A stretch of DNA of 64,000 bases from Anastrepha obliqua (Eukaryota; Arthropoda; Insecta; Diptera; Tephritidae), in assembly GCF_027943255.1 (NCBI RefSeq), contig NC_072893.1, positions 22,156,001 through 22,220,000 of the forward strand, in the 5' to 3' direction. Positions 53,388 to 64,000 of this stretch are shown here, piece after piece. The notes beneath the pieces were generated by a model. The model made no database searches. It was not told the origin of the DNA and saw only the letters and a list, made by a program, of their open reading frames with translations. Both the position numbers and the translations under genes were made by a program. Every line of letters begins with the position of its first letter. Position 1 is the first letter of the stretch.

Positions 53388-54865
53388 GATGTGTCATTTT
53401 CTATGTCAGCCCTGGATAAAACAAGTCAAAGTCATTCTTTGTTTAATACCATAATAAAGCCAATCGTGTTATATGGAGTCGTTGTCTGGTGGAATTCACT
53501 AGAGAGGACGACATCAGTTAAAAAGCTAGAGAGAGTTCAAAGGTCTGCACTCATTGGAATCAGTGGGGCGCTTCGAACTACTCCCACTCTAGCGCTTAAT
53601 GTAATGTTAAATGTGGTACCTATAGACATCGCAGGCAGAATTGCCGCTGCACGTACCGCAATTAGACTGAGGGGCTTGGGCTATAAGCTCAATCTCACAT
53701 ATGGGTACTCAAGCATCCTCAGAAACTTTGAGTTCATCCCCTCGTCGACGGATCAGTGCGTGCCTTCTCTCAGTCCAAGCGGAACTTTCTCCACCCATAT
53801 TCCATCAAGGGAGGAGTGGACCGGGGGCAGCACTTGGGGACAGGGCCTGGTTAACCTGTTCACGGATGGCTCGAAGTTGGACGGCAGAGTTGGAGGAGAA
53901 GTTTTCTGTAAATATGTAGCTCCCCACTAAACTCAAATTCAGGCTACCGAATCACTGCAGTGTGTTCCAAGCAGAGTTGGCCGCAATTAAAGAAGCAGCT
54001 GACTGGCTACTTACTAGCGGAATAACTATAAAGATGGTAAATATTTACTCCGATGGCCAAGCGGCAATTAGGGCCCTAGGCTCTATTATGGTGCACTCGA
54101 AACTGGTCAGGGAATGTCTGGTCTCTCTCTCGAATGGCATCAGAGTTCTTCGATATAAAGATAATTTGGGTACATGGCCACAGTGACATTGTTGGAAACT
54201 GCGAAGCCGACGAGCTGGCCAGACAAGGGACCTGTGAGGTGGTGGGTCCGCGAACAACCTGCGCTCTACTCCTGGAAGGATGGACTCTGCACCAATTCAG
54301 CGAGCGCTGGGTAAGTACACGAACGTGTAGGGTCGCGAAGTCCTTCTGGCCACGTTTGGATAGGAGGCGTTCGAGGGATATTTTGAGGATGAAGAAATCT
54401 GATCTCTCAAATTTCGTGGGCATCCTCACGGGGCACTGCCCGCGGGGTAAACATGCCGTGAGACTCGGAATCACTTCGAGTCCTTTTTGCGTCAGCTGTA
54501 TGGAGGATGAGGTGGAATCATCTCACCACCTGCTCCTCAGCTGCCCAGCTCTCGCGGGACTAAGATTCAAGCATCTTGGTTCTCACTTCTTTTCTGTGCC
54601 TGCTGATATAGCGAGTCTTGATAACAAAAAACTGATGAACTTCATCAGCAGCATAGAGAGGTTAATACAACCGCAGACCAGTCACCGTTCATAGTCCACA
54701 AACACTCAACCCTCCCCAACCCTTTCCCTTCGTCCTATCGTCCTTTTCCTTCACCTCTTTTTCCCCTCTTGCAATGGTAACACAAAGGATGAACTAAACT
54801 CTTTCGTCCAAGTGAGCCCACTCTCTGGGTAACCATCACTACCTAACCTAACCATTCTCTGTCTT
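53388..54865 (+). mobile_element. LOA-like LINE, 3' half
   Basis: The post-RT region gives NTIIKPIVLYGVVVWWNSLE and LERVQRSALIGISGALRTTP. RNase H follows with all four acidic residues: NLFTDGSKLD, QAELAAIKEAADWL, NIYSDGQAAIRAL and, after a frameshift, WVHGHSDIVGNCEADELARQ. A C-terminal Cys/His motif, CVSCMEDEVESSHHLLLSC, ends the protein at 54694. The pyrimidine-rich 3' UTR closes with CTACCTAACCTAACC. Frameshifts at about 53930 and 54150 break the frame. The 5' end is truncated at about 53388. RT plus RNase H and a CTAACC-type tail fit the LOA/I group. Confidence 0.8.
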
Positions 54866-57800
54866 CTACTTTGACAATCAAATGCAGAAATATTGTTGTT
54901 GGTATAGTGCCACTACCTTTAATGAATACGCCTTTGAAGAGGCCTAATAGTTCAGAAGTTAGTTTGATTGATCGAGAGCATTGTTGTTGCTTTTATATGC
55001 AAATTTATTTTTCAAGTGAGCCGAGCAGAGAGATAGCAAGCAAAGAAGTGGCTAGTAGAAGAGCCTTAATAATTACTAAGCTAGCTTGAATGCTGGAGAA
55101 ATATTTCCTCAGTAATATGGCAACATTATGCCGAAAATGTGGTTTTTGCTTTAGCGCTCAGAGAGTTGTATACACTCTCGCTTACAAAAATTGAATTGAG
55201 CAATGCTGCCACTCAACATTTCTTTTCGCTTTCGTGTTTGTGAAAACAAACGAACTGAAAGTGAATTGTTTGGTGCGAGTTATTTCTGAATCTGCGAAGC
55301 TAATAAGAATTTTATAAAACAATAAAACTTTGTTAAATATTGAATTCGAAATGTTACACAAACTTTTTTTAACTATTTGATGTAGAAATATTACAGACTG
55401 ATTGCCAGCAGTGGCCATTTAATTTGCTCAGTAAATTAGTTTTTTTCGTATCCCCTGCCTATTTTGCGCTCACACTCCATACACTATGCATCATGAACTA
55501 TTCTTATGGGAATATATGAGCCCTTTTTCATTTGATGCACAATTCACATTTGCTAGTTTTGTTGCTGTTGTGTTGTATTTTTTTCGTTCGCTGTACACGT
55601 CTTGAGAGTGCAGCCAGGTAGATCTCGCTCTCACTGTTTGAACAACAGCGGCAGCAGCAGCCGGCAGACTTTACCCACCACTCTAATCAAGCGAAATGAT
55701 TGAAAACTAGCCATTATATGGATGCGAATGTGTGTTGTTGTTGTTGCTACATTCATGCATATCTTAAATATTTTATTGTTAGGGAAATTATAGAACTTCA
55801 ATGTATGCACATATTGTAATACTGGCGTTAAGTATACATTAAGAGAGAGAGCAGAAGTTATGCTGTGAAACTTTGTAAAGAAAAAGCTAAGTGCGATTTA
55901 TTGGAATGATTGGAATTGGAAAAATGTCTGCAACAAAGTCATAAAGCCGATTAAATAGTAAAGAAAGCACTTCATTAATGTTGTTGCAAAGCAGAAAATG
56001 TTTTTGAGAAGAAAAAAATAAATAAAAATGAAAATAAGATATGGGCATGAAAAACTCCATTTTCTGATATATCCAAGTGAGCGGTATTATATAGTATGTC
56101 AATATGAGTTTCATGTTAATTATTTCAGTCAAAGTTAATACCATTAAAATTAAAAATACCCAACATGCATTTAATAATTGTGTAAAGCCCATTTTTACTT
56201 CACAGCAAATACTAATTTCTTATTTTATTTTCTCATTATTTCTTCATCCCTTGAGAAATTTTTCGTTAATTTTCATTTTGTCAATACTGCGACATTTACT
56301 TGCATCCTATGTTCCACACTGGAACTCTGGGAATTTGATGATGATGACTCCGTGTACTTGCCCACTTAATTTTTCATAAAAGCACAATTTTTTTTTTAAA
56401 TTCACTAAATTTTAAAAATATTTTATTGCAATACTTTTATGTTTTAATTCTAAAATCAGAACCAAAAACACTTAATTTCTTTAGAATCTAGTTATAAATA
56501 GAAAAAACAACAAAAATTGGCCTGATGGATAACATTGCAGTGCAAAAAACTCCGTTTTTAGTGAGAATTGTATATTTCTCAATTTTATGAATTACTGAGA
56601 ATCGGCGTTTAAACTTACAGAAAATCATTAGCTCTCAAATCAAAGCTAAGCTCAACTAAAAAAGGGAATGTTAAATGGTTGCAAGTAGCTAATATAAATA
56701 TTTCAGATGTTCTGTTTCAAAAACACTTCGAAAACGATATTTCTAGATTTTTTTATATTACTTTTTTAACATTTTCTACTTACCGCCTCTTCCACTAATT
56801 TTCTACTGAATTAACAGCAGTTTTTTTTATTATTTTTCCTTTTTTACTTTTTCTAACCAAGTCTCGACTTGCCCTTGCATACTCTGCTTGCTGCTTCTCT
56901 TTTTTCGCTTTAGCTGTCTACCCGAAATGCACATTTATCAAAAAAAAAAAAAATAATAATAATAAAAAAATAACCAGTTTCTTGGTTGCGTAGCTCTTAC
57001 TGTTGGTTGTCGTCGCTGTTGCTGCTGGACACTATACTCTGTTATTGTTGCCGTGTGATGTGACGGAGCATACTTTTCCAAAGCACCATGATGAGCTGTG
57101 CAGATTATTTTAATATTGGAGATGGTTGGTTAGTCTGCAATGTATAGCAGTTGGCGTCGACGACTTCATTGCTGTCTGGCAATGGCGGTGTGCTGTTGTG
57201 TTCGCATATTGTTTGCGAAGGAAGTAAGTGAAGAAGGAAATTGGAAAGTGGCTGAAAAAAACATATTTAGCAGACATGGACTAATATTTGGGGAAAATAT
57301 CAGATTACGTACGAGCGTGAGTTGAGAAAGCTGAAAGCATAACAAGACTTAGTTGGTGGTAGAAACAACCGTAGCAGCAGCAAAACTACATGTCCCTCGA
57401 GGGTTGCCGTACACCACGCATGATACGCGTATTGAATGTTAAACAACGAAGCATTGCTACTTGCCTGCGCCTGCCCGGCACTGGTACTGTATTAGCGAGG
57501 GGTAAATTATGGCAATAATAAGTTGGCAATTTAGTCTGTGCTAATGTGCCATGCTATGCGTTCATTACAAACATTTTATGAGTTTTTAATGCTTAAGGGT
57601 TTGCCTATTCGATCTACCACCACCACCACCGCTGCTCAATAACACCGTTTTGTTGTGCCGCATTTCGTGCACTCTCTTGTCATTGCTCTCCGTGGCCGAC
57701 TGTGAAATTTGTCCACAATTTGAGCTTTGTTACATCTGGCAACCCTCTGCGTAGTTTCAGCATTTATTTTTCATTGCCACGATTTCTCTACATTTGCTTG

Positions 57801-58225
57801 CATTTTGCATTCTTAATTTTAACGTACATTCGCTATTTCCTTCGCACGAGCGGCCATTAAACGTGTGCATCCGCCATCTCTTTTCGACACCTTTGCTGAG
57901 GCGGTGGCGAACCGGTTTTCGGGTTTTTGTTGGCTTGTTTTTGCTCTTGTCTAAGAGACCGGTCGGGGTACACCATATTTGAGAACTGCGCGAAAAGCCG
58001 CTGAATAATCGATAAATGTTGTTGTTGTTGCTGCATGCGAGTTGGTTAGTATGTATGTGTGTATGCTTGTACATATATGAATGTGTGATTTTGTGTATGA
58101 GCCTGGGAGTGCATTGACGGCTGCGCCTTATATTTTTTTGCTTGATTTCGTTTCACCAACCACCACAGCAGCAGCAACAACACAATACAATGTAGCAGTA
58201 ATGCAGTAACACACACACACACACG
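54866..58225. other. Low-repeat host-like DNA, no gene seen
   Basis: Mixed-composition sequence with GTT/CAA, CAG (55646-55662) and GAG (55842-55852) runs and no recognisable transposon. 56938-56970 is A-rich and 58015-58032 is GTT-rich. Open frames here (for example 55887-56192 minus and 57140-57325 plus) carry no domain. I read it as intron or regulatory DNA of a host gene. Confidence 0.4.
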
Positions 58226-58313
58226 ATGGAGAGTAACACACTCACACACATTCTTGGCAGTAACAGCATTATCAAGCTACGCTGCAAGGGCGAGTTTTGC
58301 GCGCTGGTGACGA
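58226..58313 (+). CDS. Candidate first coding exon (MESNTLTHILGS...)
   Basis: ATG at 58226 follows a (CA)n run and an in-frame TAA at 58199. It encodes MESNTLTHILGSNSIIKLRC and then KGEFCALVT (29 codons), ending one base into the next codon at ACGA followed by GTAAGTTT, a strong 5' splice site. Codon use (AAG, GGC, GAG, CTG, GTG, ACG) is more coding-like than the surroundings. Read past the donor, the frame soon stops. I do not recognise the protein. Together with 52653-52687 it could be an alternative first exon of one host gene; that is inference. Confidence 0.35.
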
Positions 58314-60405
58314 GTAAGTTTATGCTTCTCTTTCTACCCGTCGTACATTTTAATTGAATGAGTGGCGCAACGAAGCGCAGCCGTCACAACGAAACGAACG
58401 CCACCACCGTTGGCACTTTTATCAGCTGCTGCACTTCCTTCCCCTCTCCCTCTCTCTCGCGAACACATTTCTTTTTCATTTTCTCTATGCCGGTTTATGT
58501 GCTCACATTCATTCGACACCGTTTCCACCTCCACCGTTGCGTCCATTATAATCATCAAAAGAATGGACGCCATAAATTTGTACAAAAAAGAAGAGCCCAA
58601 GAAATTCAACCCATACTATAATGTAATAAGCATCAATGAAAAACAACAGCAAAGCAAGCGTTGGCCGTTGTATTGTTGTGTATTGTATGGTATTAGTGGA
58701 GCGGAGTAGAGAGGAGAACGCTGCTTGTATGTATACGGGTGAGCATAAAACAGCGCAGCATTGAGGCGGCGCAGCACTCGATTAATTTTCATTCCAATGT
58801 GAATTGCGGACTGTCTGCCTTTTTTATGCTACACAGATATTTTTGTTGTTTCTTTTTTGGGTATATTAACGTTTGCTTCTTACTCTGCGTTTTCTTGCTT
58901 TTGTTGCGGTTGCTTATTGCTTTTATGCTAACTCACAAAGTCTTGCTGCTGATTTTTTGTTTTTTTTTTTCGTTCTTAAGATGTTATTGTTGTTGGTGCA
59001 ATGTATGTTTCGCACGTACTGGCTTGCCTGCCTGCCTGCCTTCAAGTGCTGTTCTGTTTGCTGTTGTTGTTGTTGTTGCCATAGCCATTGGCTTTGCTGC
59101 CGTTAGCCGCACGATCAGCCATCATCGCATCAGCAGCACACATTCAAGGCTTGCACTTCGTGCCTGGCGACAACTGTTTTGCCAAGAACAACTAAAGCAA
59201 TTACAACTACAACAACTACATACACCGCTTAGTGAGTGCAACAACACTGCATCGCAGCATAGAGCGCAGCGGCGACACTACTGCACCGACGTACGTGCGG
59301 ACGGACGGCATTGAACGACAGGCACGCAATCGTCGGCCACAGAGTTAATGTTGTTTGTCGATGAGTTTCAGTTTTCTACTGTTGCCCCATTGTTTTTGTT
59401 GTTTCGTTTTCTTTTCTTTTTGGCTCTTTTTTGTGTTGTTTTTGTACCTTTTGCTGACTTGCGTTAATGATGATGTTGCCGATATTTCATTTTTAACAGC
59501 AGATCTAAAAGAATTAATAGCATTGTGCAACGCCAAGCAGCACAAGGCACAAAAAAAAACCGAAAACAAGAAAGAAAAGGATACGATCGCAAAAAGCAAC
59601 AAAAAAATGTAAGTCGTACGTTTGTTCTTTGATGATTTAACAGCGGCGAGTGCATTCGCTTTGCTCTTAAAAAATAATGTCTTATGCTTCATACAAAGCC
59701 GGCGCTTTGCACTTTCCACGTAGTAAATCTACGAAACCAGTCTCTTTATGGGGTCTTCTTCTTCTTCCTCTTGTGTGTAAGTTGTTATTACTTTTTTGCT
59801 CTACCCATCAAACCAAAAGGTGATGAATGCCTGCCTTAATTTATAAAAAGTTAACCACGCATACTTTTGAAAGCAGGCAGTTGGAATGTATGGACGGACG
59901 GATTATATGTGACAATGTGTGTGTGTAAGGCGGCTGGAGGTTTGAGCGTGAAATACCGGCGGTAGATCCTCAGCTAGAAGGCAGTATTTGCTGATTACTT
60001 CTTCAAGTTTTGAACGTCGTAAGTGGGGACTATTACAAAAATATTTTATGATTTTCAAATAATTTTTCGTTCCTAAGATTGCGTGAATTTAATCTGGAAC
60101 ACCTTCGTTTTCTGCGTGGTGATGCCCCCTGCCGTATTACTCGCGAAACCTTTTTGATTTAGAAACCGTTTTGCATCATTCGACGGACTAATCGGCGAAC
60201 AACTAATCTCGGCGAATATTCACTAAGAGCGAAATAATCAGCAATGAATTACTTTTGGAATGAGGAAGAGGGAAAGCCACTCTGAAGTAATGCGAAAGCG
60301 GTTCCAGAGTGCGCGACGGTTCCAAACGAGGAGTAGGGGTTTAATCTCCGTACATACCATTGCAGCTTCGGCCACTTCGATGATGCATTAGGCATTTTTA
60401 ACCCT
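58314..60405. other. Low-repeat host-like DNA with possible non-coding exon
   Basis: Rich in GTT, CAA and GCA runs. The stretch around 59140-59608 is CA/AG-rich and ends 'aacaaaaaaatGTAAGTC' with GT at 59609-59610, a good donor, so it may be a leader exon. Open frames on both strands (58362-58709, 58739-59314, 59345-59719) overlap each other, follow leucine/cysteine- or lysine-rich low-complexity text and lack domains. I do not call them genes. Confidence 0.35.
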
Positions 60406-60720
60406 CCTTATCGCAAAAAAAAAAAAAAAAAAAATTAATAAAAAAAAAATAAATAAATAAAAAAAAATTAATAAATAAAAAAAAATTAATAAAAAAAAAT
60501 TTATAAAAAAAAAATTAATTAATGAAAAAAAATTAATAAATGAAAAGAAATGAATTAAAAAACAACATTTATAAATAAAAAAAAAATTAATTAATAAAAA
60601 AAAAATTATTAAATAAAAAGAAATGAATTAAAAAACTAAATTTATAAATAAAAAAAAAAATTAATTAATAAAAAAAAAATTAATAAAAAAAAAAATAATA
60701 AAAAAAATTGGTAATTATTT
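60406..60720. repeat. A-rich low-complexity tract (aataaa/attaat)
   Basis: About 300 bp of 'aaaaaaaattaataaataaa' variants, including a duplicated block 'aagaaatgaattaaaaaac' near 60545 and 60616. Confidence 0.9.
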
Positions 60721-60812
60721 AACATTGGTTTTCACTATAACAAACAGTAAAAGTCCTGCCGACGCCAGGTATTGCGTGCACATCGCGCATTTCGAGCAGT
60801 GATGCAAAAGTG

Positions 60813-61754
60813 TTAAGGGGGAACACCACTGTGATTTTTCAAAAATATCGATTTTTTTGTTTTGCATTTTCTTAAAGTAGATATATTCAAAAATATGTAA
60901 AAAAATTGTACTTAAATCTTGAAAATTGACGAAGCTATACCCAATTCAATAAGTGGGAGTAGTGAGTTATAACGGCCAATGCAAACTCTAAACGCGTTTT
61001 TCTCAAAACGATTTTTCTGAACACGGTGGCCTCGATTTCTCGAAGACTTATGAACCGATTTTAATTTTTTTGTTTAATTTTTTTCTTTTTTTAATTTTTT
61101 TTAATTTTTTCTTCTTTATTTAATTTATTTTTTTTTTTTTTTTTTTGAATTTGTTTTTTTTTTTAGAATTTTTTTTTTTTTTTAATTATCTTTTTTTGCT
61201 TTGAATTTTCTTTTTTTTATTTTTTTTTTTGAATTTTTTTTATTTTTTTTTTTTAATTTTTTTTATTTTTTTTTTTTAATTTTTGTACATGTATTGGCTA
61301 CAGTCGTGCATAGCAGTTTTTAAATATTCCAAAGATTAATATTTTTTCAAGCCTTTTGAAAACAAAAAAAAAGGGCAAAAACACAAACTCAGTTTTCAAA
61401 CCTGCACCATCTTCTCAAAAAAAAAAAAAAAAAAACAAAAAACCCGCCGCGTACGACGATAGCCATTGATGTATAGATAAAGAATTTTTGTTTTTTGCTT
61501 TCAGATGATTTTTCACCGCTTTATCGTGGCTACCAGGGTGCATCAGCTTTTTATTATTATTTAATAAATACACTAATTATTTAATAACAATTGCAATTTT
61601 TAATATTTTTTAATAAAAAATTGTGTCAGTGTAGTTGAATATATGTTAAATAAATTATAATTTGTCCGATCCTCAAATAATCATCCCTACTTATAAAAAA
61701 CAATTCATGAAAATCACTTAATTTTCACGAGTTCACAATGGTGGTCCCCCTTAA
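60813..61754 (+). mobile_element. TTAA-type MITE, complete copy
   Basis: The ends are TTAAGGGGGAACACCACTGT and the inverse of TTAAGGGGGACCACCATTGT, with TTAA at 60813-60816 and 61751-61754. The core AAACGCGTTTTTCTCAAAAC is at about 60993, followed by 'ggcctcgatttctcgaagacttatgaaccgatttt'. Expanded T runs fill 61060-61280. A GC-richer block (gatgatttttcaccgctttatcgtggctacc) lies near 61505. Same subfamily as 40106-41343. Confidence 0.9.
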
Positions 61755-62094
61755 AGGAAGTAGTTGGTGATACGATTTTCTTCCCTTGTAGCCAAGTTAA
61801 AGTTTTGAGATTTATTGCTTTTCAACCTGTACAATATGAACAATACAACAATATATCTATAGCTTAGGAAACCATAGCGCAACATTCGCGTACAACACAG
61901 TTGCGATGGTCCCCAGATGGTTATATGATTTTTTATATGAAATTACTTTCCAACGTCAATGTCATTATGAAATTCCCTAAATTCTTTCCCTAAAATTTTC
62001 CGAAATTTTTTATGTTCTTTTATTTAAAATATCAACTGGCTTTTCTGCCTTTCAAAATTAACGAACGAACGCAAACAGGTTTTATTTCATAAAT
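61755..62094. other. Spacer, no gene seen
   Basis: Unrecognised AT-rich sequence between a MITE and a SINE fragment. Confidence 0.5.
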
Positions 62095-62290
62095 AGGCAT
62101 CTGCTGTTCGGAGTCGGCATAAAACTGTAGGTGGTTGTTGTTGTTGTTGTAGCAGCATAAACTGGGGAATGTTACTTAAATACAGTGAATGCTGCTGGAG
62201 TGACAGTCCTTGGTCGGATATAAATCCGGGTCGTTTCGGTAACGTAGAACCGACTGTCGTGGAAACTGTGGGTGGTCCCTCCATTTGTTG
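62095..62290 (+). repeat. SINE fragment split by CAA-tailed retroposon
   Basis: 'catctgctgttcggagtcggcataaaactgtaggt' and, after the insert, 'ggtccctccatttgt' are adjacent blocks in intact SINE copies (gttcggagtcggcttgaaactgtaggtccctccatttgt). The fragment then runs directly into the decayed mariner. Confidence 0.75.
62122..62275 (-). repeat. CAA-tailed short retroposon, nested copy
   Basis: The body (62135-62262) is the reverse complement of the 8615-8747 copy: on the minus strand 'cgacagtcggttctacg', 'cgacccggatttatatccg', 'gcagcattc', and 'tatgctgctacaacaacaacaac'. It is flanked by AAACTGTAGGTGG (62122-62134) and AAACTGTGGGTGG (62263-62275), a 13-bp duplication with one mismatch. The flank sequence belongs to the SINE, so this inserted later. 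Confidence 0.8.
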
Positions 62291-62930
62291 ACTGTGGCAT
62301 TCTTTTCGGGCATTTCCCCAGTGCACCATGCCCTTCCAGTCCCATCAAACCCGCATCATGATCGTCGTTGGATGAAGATCCGGCTTGACTGTCGGCTTTG
62401 GCGTATCTCCTGGAGTGGGTGGCACTCTTTTCTTTCCTTCATATTGATGCATAGGCACCATTTCTCATCTCGTGACGATTCGGTACAAAAAGCGTTGTTT
62501 ATGATCGCGTTTTGCTCGATGGCGGGCGAGGTGCTGAGAAGCAATTTGAAGGCGACTTTGTTTTTTTTTTTGTTGAGCTCGTGAGCCACCCAGACTTCCA
62601 ATTTTTCCATAAATCCCAATGAATGCAGGTGATTGAGAATAATTTTACTATCGCAGTTCATTTTTTTCGCCAATTCACGACTGGTTTGGCGACTGTTCTC
62701 CTTCAAAAGTGATTTGAGACGTTCTTCAACGAATTCAGAAGGCCTGTCGTTGACGACAAAGTCGCTATTTTTGAACTTTGTAAACCATTTCTGTGCTGTA
62801 GATTCGCCTATGACACCTTCTTCATACACATCGCAAATGTCCCGGGCTGCTTCGGACGCTTGTTGACCTCGATGAAAAGCAAAGAAATTGTCGAAAATTT
62901 TGACTTTTACCTCCTGGGTACTCCATTTCT
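62290..62930 (-). pseudogene. Mariner transposase, 3'-truncated
   Basis: A likely start at about 62925 (ATGGAGT, then TQEVKVKIFDN after a one-base shift) leads to FAFHRGQQASEAARDICDVY, STAQKWFTKFKNSDF, LLKENSRQTSRELAKKMNCD and SLGFMEKLEVWVAHELN. The first catalytic block is SRDEKWCLCINM (expected TGDEKW), and in another frame MMRVWWDWKGMVHWG. It stops where the SINE fragment begins, so the second and third catalytic residues are missing. No terminal repeats remain. Confidence 0.8.
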
Positions 62931-63129
62931 AAGTCTCAAAACTAATAAAAAATTGCATAACTCAAAAATGCAATTAACATAGCTTTGTAGAGCAGAAAGA
63001 GTTCTATCGAATGAATACTTATCCTTTACCCAGCAGCAAATAAATCGTTGCAAAATAAAAGAAAATATAAAAACGCTATGAACTTACTCCCCAATTCAAT
63101 ATATAAGCCATCATAACCGGGTATGTTGT

Positions 63130-63725
63130 TTACTTATCAACAGTCAATCCTCGGTTATCATCATCATCATCGGCATCATTTCGCACTACAAAGAGCAAGC
63201 TTTGGCCTGCTGCACCCGGGACCTCCATACAACTCGATCGCTTGCGACTTTTTTTCCAATTTCTTAGCCCAAGTTTAGTGATGTTCTCCTCTAGTTCGTC
63301 GACCCATTTTATTCTCTGTCTTCCTCTTGCGGTGCGTTTTGATGAAACGTATAATATTTTCGCCATTTATAAGCTGGTCTAGCGCGTTGTTCCACTTTAA
63401 ATGTGTACGCCACACGCCATGATGTGTGATTGATTGCTCCAAAAAATTTTTCTGATTATTTTTCGTTTGAAGGTTTGCAGCTTTGCAGCAGATAAACTTC
63501 AATTAGCGTCCGGGACTCACTCCATAGCAAAATACTGGTCTAATGATAGTTTTGTATAGAATCAATTCGCACTGTCTGTGTACTAGTTTCGATTGATTTA
63601 CTAGAAGCGTTGCGTTAGTGACGCGTACGATCTGTTAGCTGCTTGGATCCTCTTATCTCGTTGGTGCGGCTTGTTGAGTTGTTTCTACTCAGTTTGACGC
63701 TTAAGTAGGTAAAGGATTCCACGAA
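63130..63725 (-). pseudogene. RTE-like LINE reverse transcriptase, C-terminus
   Basis: On the minus strand: VESFTYLSVKLSRNN near 63715, SSKSIETSTQTVRIDSI, VLLWSESRTLIEVYLLQSC (mixed frame), then YKWRKYYTFH and GRRTRGEHH near 63290, and LEENITKLGLRNWKKSRKRS in the lower frame. The order (FTYLG..., Y..LL.GSE..TL, GHV-type region, W.D..E.....L....W) matches the tail of the RTE-like copy at 28168-29136, though more diverged. Stops are frequent. Confidence 0.5.
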
Positions 63726-64000
63726 ACCATAACATTCAACCACTGTGCAGTCAATGAATCATTATTGCTTCAATTACATTCTCCAAAGAGTACAAAAAAA
63801 ATGTTATAGAAACTAACGATCGACATACCCTGCTGGCCTGTATAGAAAAATGCAGCAAAAGAATTGCACCTGACATATTTAATGGCCTTGTTGCAATAGA
63901 ATAGTGAAATTAGTACTACGCACTCGTGCACTATAGACTTCATGCTACCTACAATAAAAAATAGTGGAGTAGATGTGAGATATATGTAAATAATCATAAT

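Noticed and set aside
54838..54853. CCTAACCTAACC as a telomere-like repeat
   Set aside because: It is the short tail of a LOA-like LINE, only two to three units long.
58739..59314. 191-codon plus-strand frame with hydrophobic stretches
   Set aside because: Built from GTT/TTTTGT-rich low-complexity DNA and overlapping another open frame; no recognisable domain, so I leave it out.
60395..60410. Another TTAACCCTCC terminus
   Set aside because: No inverted partner end was found; the flank is an A-rich tract.

Overview
This window looks like a transposon-dense stretch of an insect nuclear genome, most likely a higher fly. A tephritid fruit fly is my guess; this rests on the element families and is not proven. 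I see AT-rich spacers, long homopolymers, many microsatellites, Tc1/mariner, piggyBac-like and non-LTR elements, and CAA/GTT-rich leader-like DNA typical of fly neural or developmental loci. There are no rRNA or tRNA genes, no operons and no intact host gene. Almost every long open frame is a decayed transposase, a decayed reverse transcriptase or a simple repeat.

Layout. Positions 1-12 kb hold palindrome-ended repeats with pentamer and 19-bp arrays, a mariner deletion copy (5399-6368), minisatellites, a short CAA-tailed retroposon with target-site duplications (8604-8758), and a 1.6 kb AT-rich array. Positions 12-24.8 kb hold a piggyBac remnant, a foldback repeat, a Jockey-like LINE, Tc1 remnants, a Tc1 element whose two terminal repeats were each hit by a different element (17096-19487), a frame-broken mariner (22084-23353) and a mariner split by a DD41D-type element. 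Positions 25-36 kb hold TTAA-flanked MITEs, RTE-like fragments, and a Jockey-like element carrying an RTE copy and a MITE that itself contains a SINE (27.9-31.7 kb). The same stretch has a decayed member of an unnamed arthropod transposase-like family (33.1-34.2 kb) and an R1-like LINE. Positions 37-49 kb hold a second AT-rich array, a MITE with a nested Tc1/mariner derivative, and a 1 kb TTATT-type array beside an R4/Dong-like LINE with a restriction-like endonuclease. DD41D, LOA-like and mariner remnants follow.

Positions 49.9-60 kb are different: few transposons, CAA/GTT/CA-rich, GAGA runs, and small candidate first exons ending at good GT donors (52653-52687 and 58226-58313). I read this as the 5' region or large first introns of a host gene that I cannot name. 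A LOA-like LINE 3' half (53388-54865) is inserted there. Positions 60-64 kb return to repeats.

Two observations stand out. One is a high-copy TTAA-flanked family (termini TTAAGGGG..., shared core AAACGCGTTTTTCTCAAAAC) for which the window itself contains an empty target site. The other is a tRNA-derived SINE family with clear A and B boxes and target-site duplications. Together with the CAA-tailed retroposon they give a readable insertion order for several nests.
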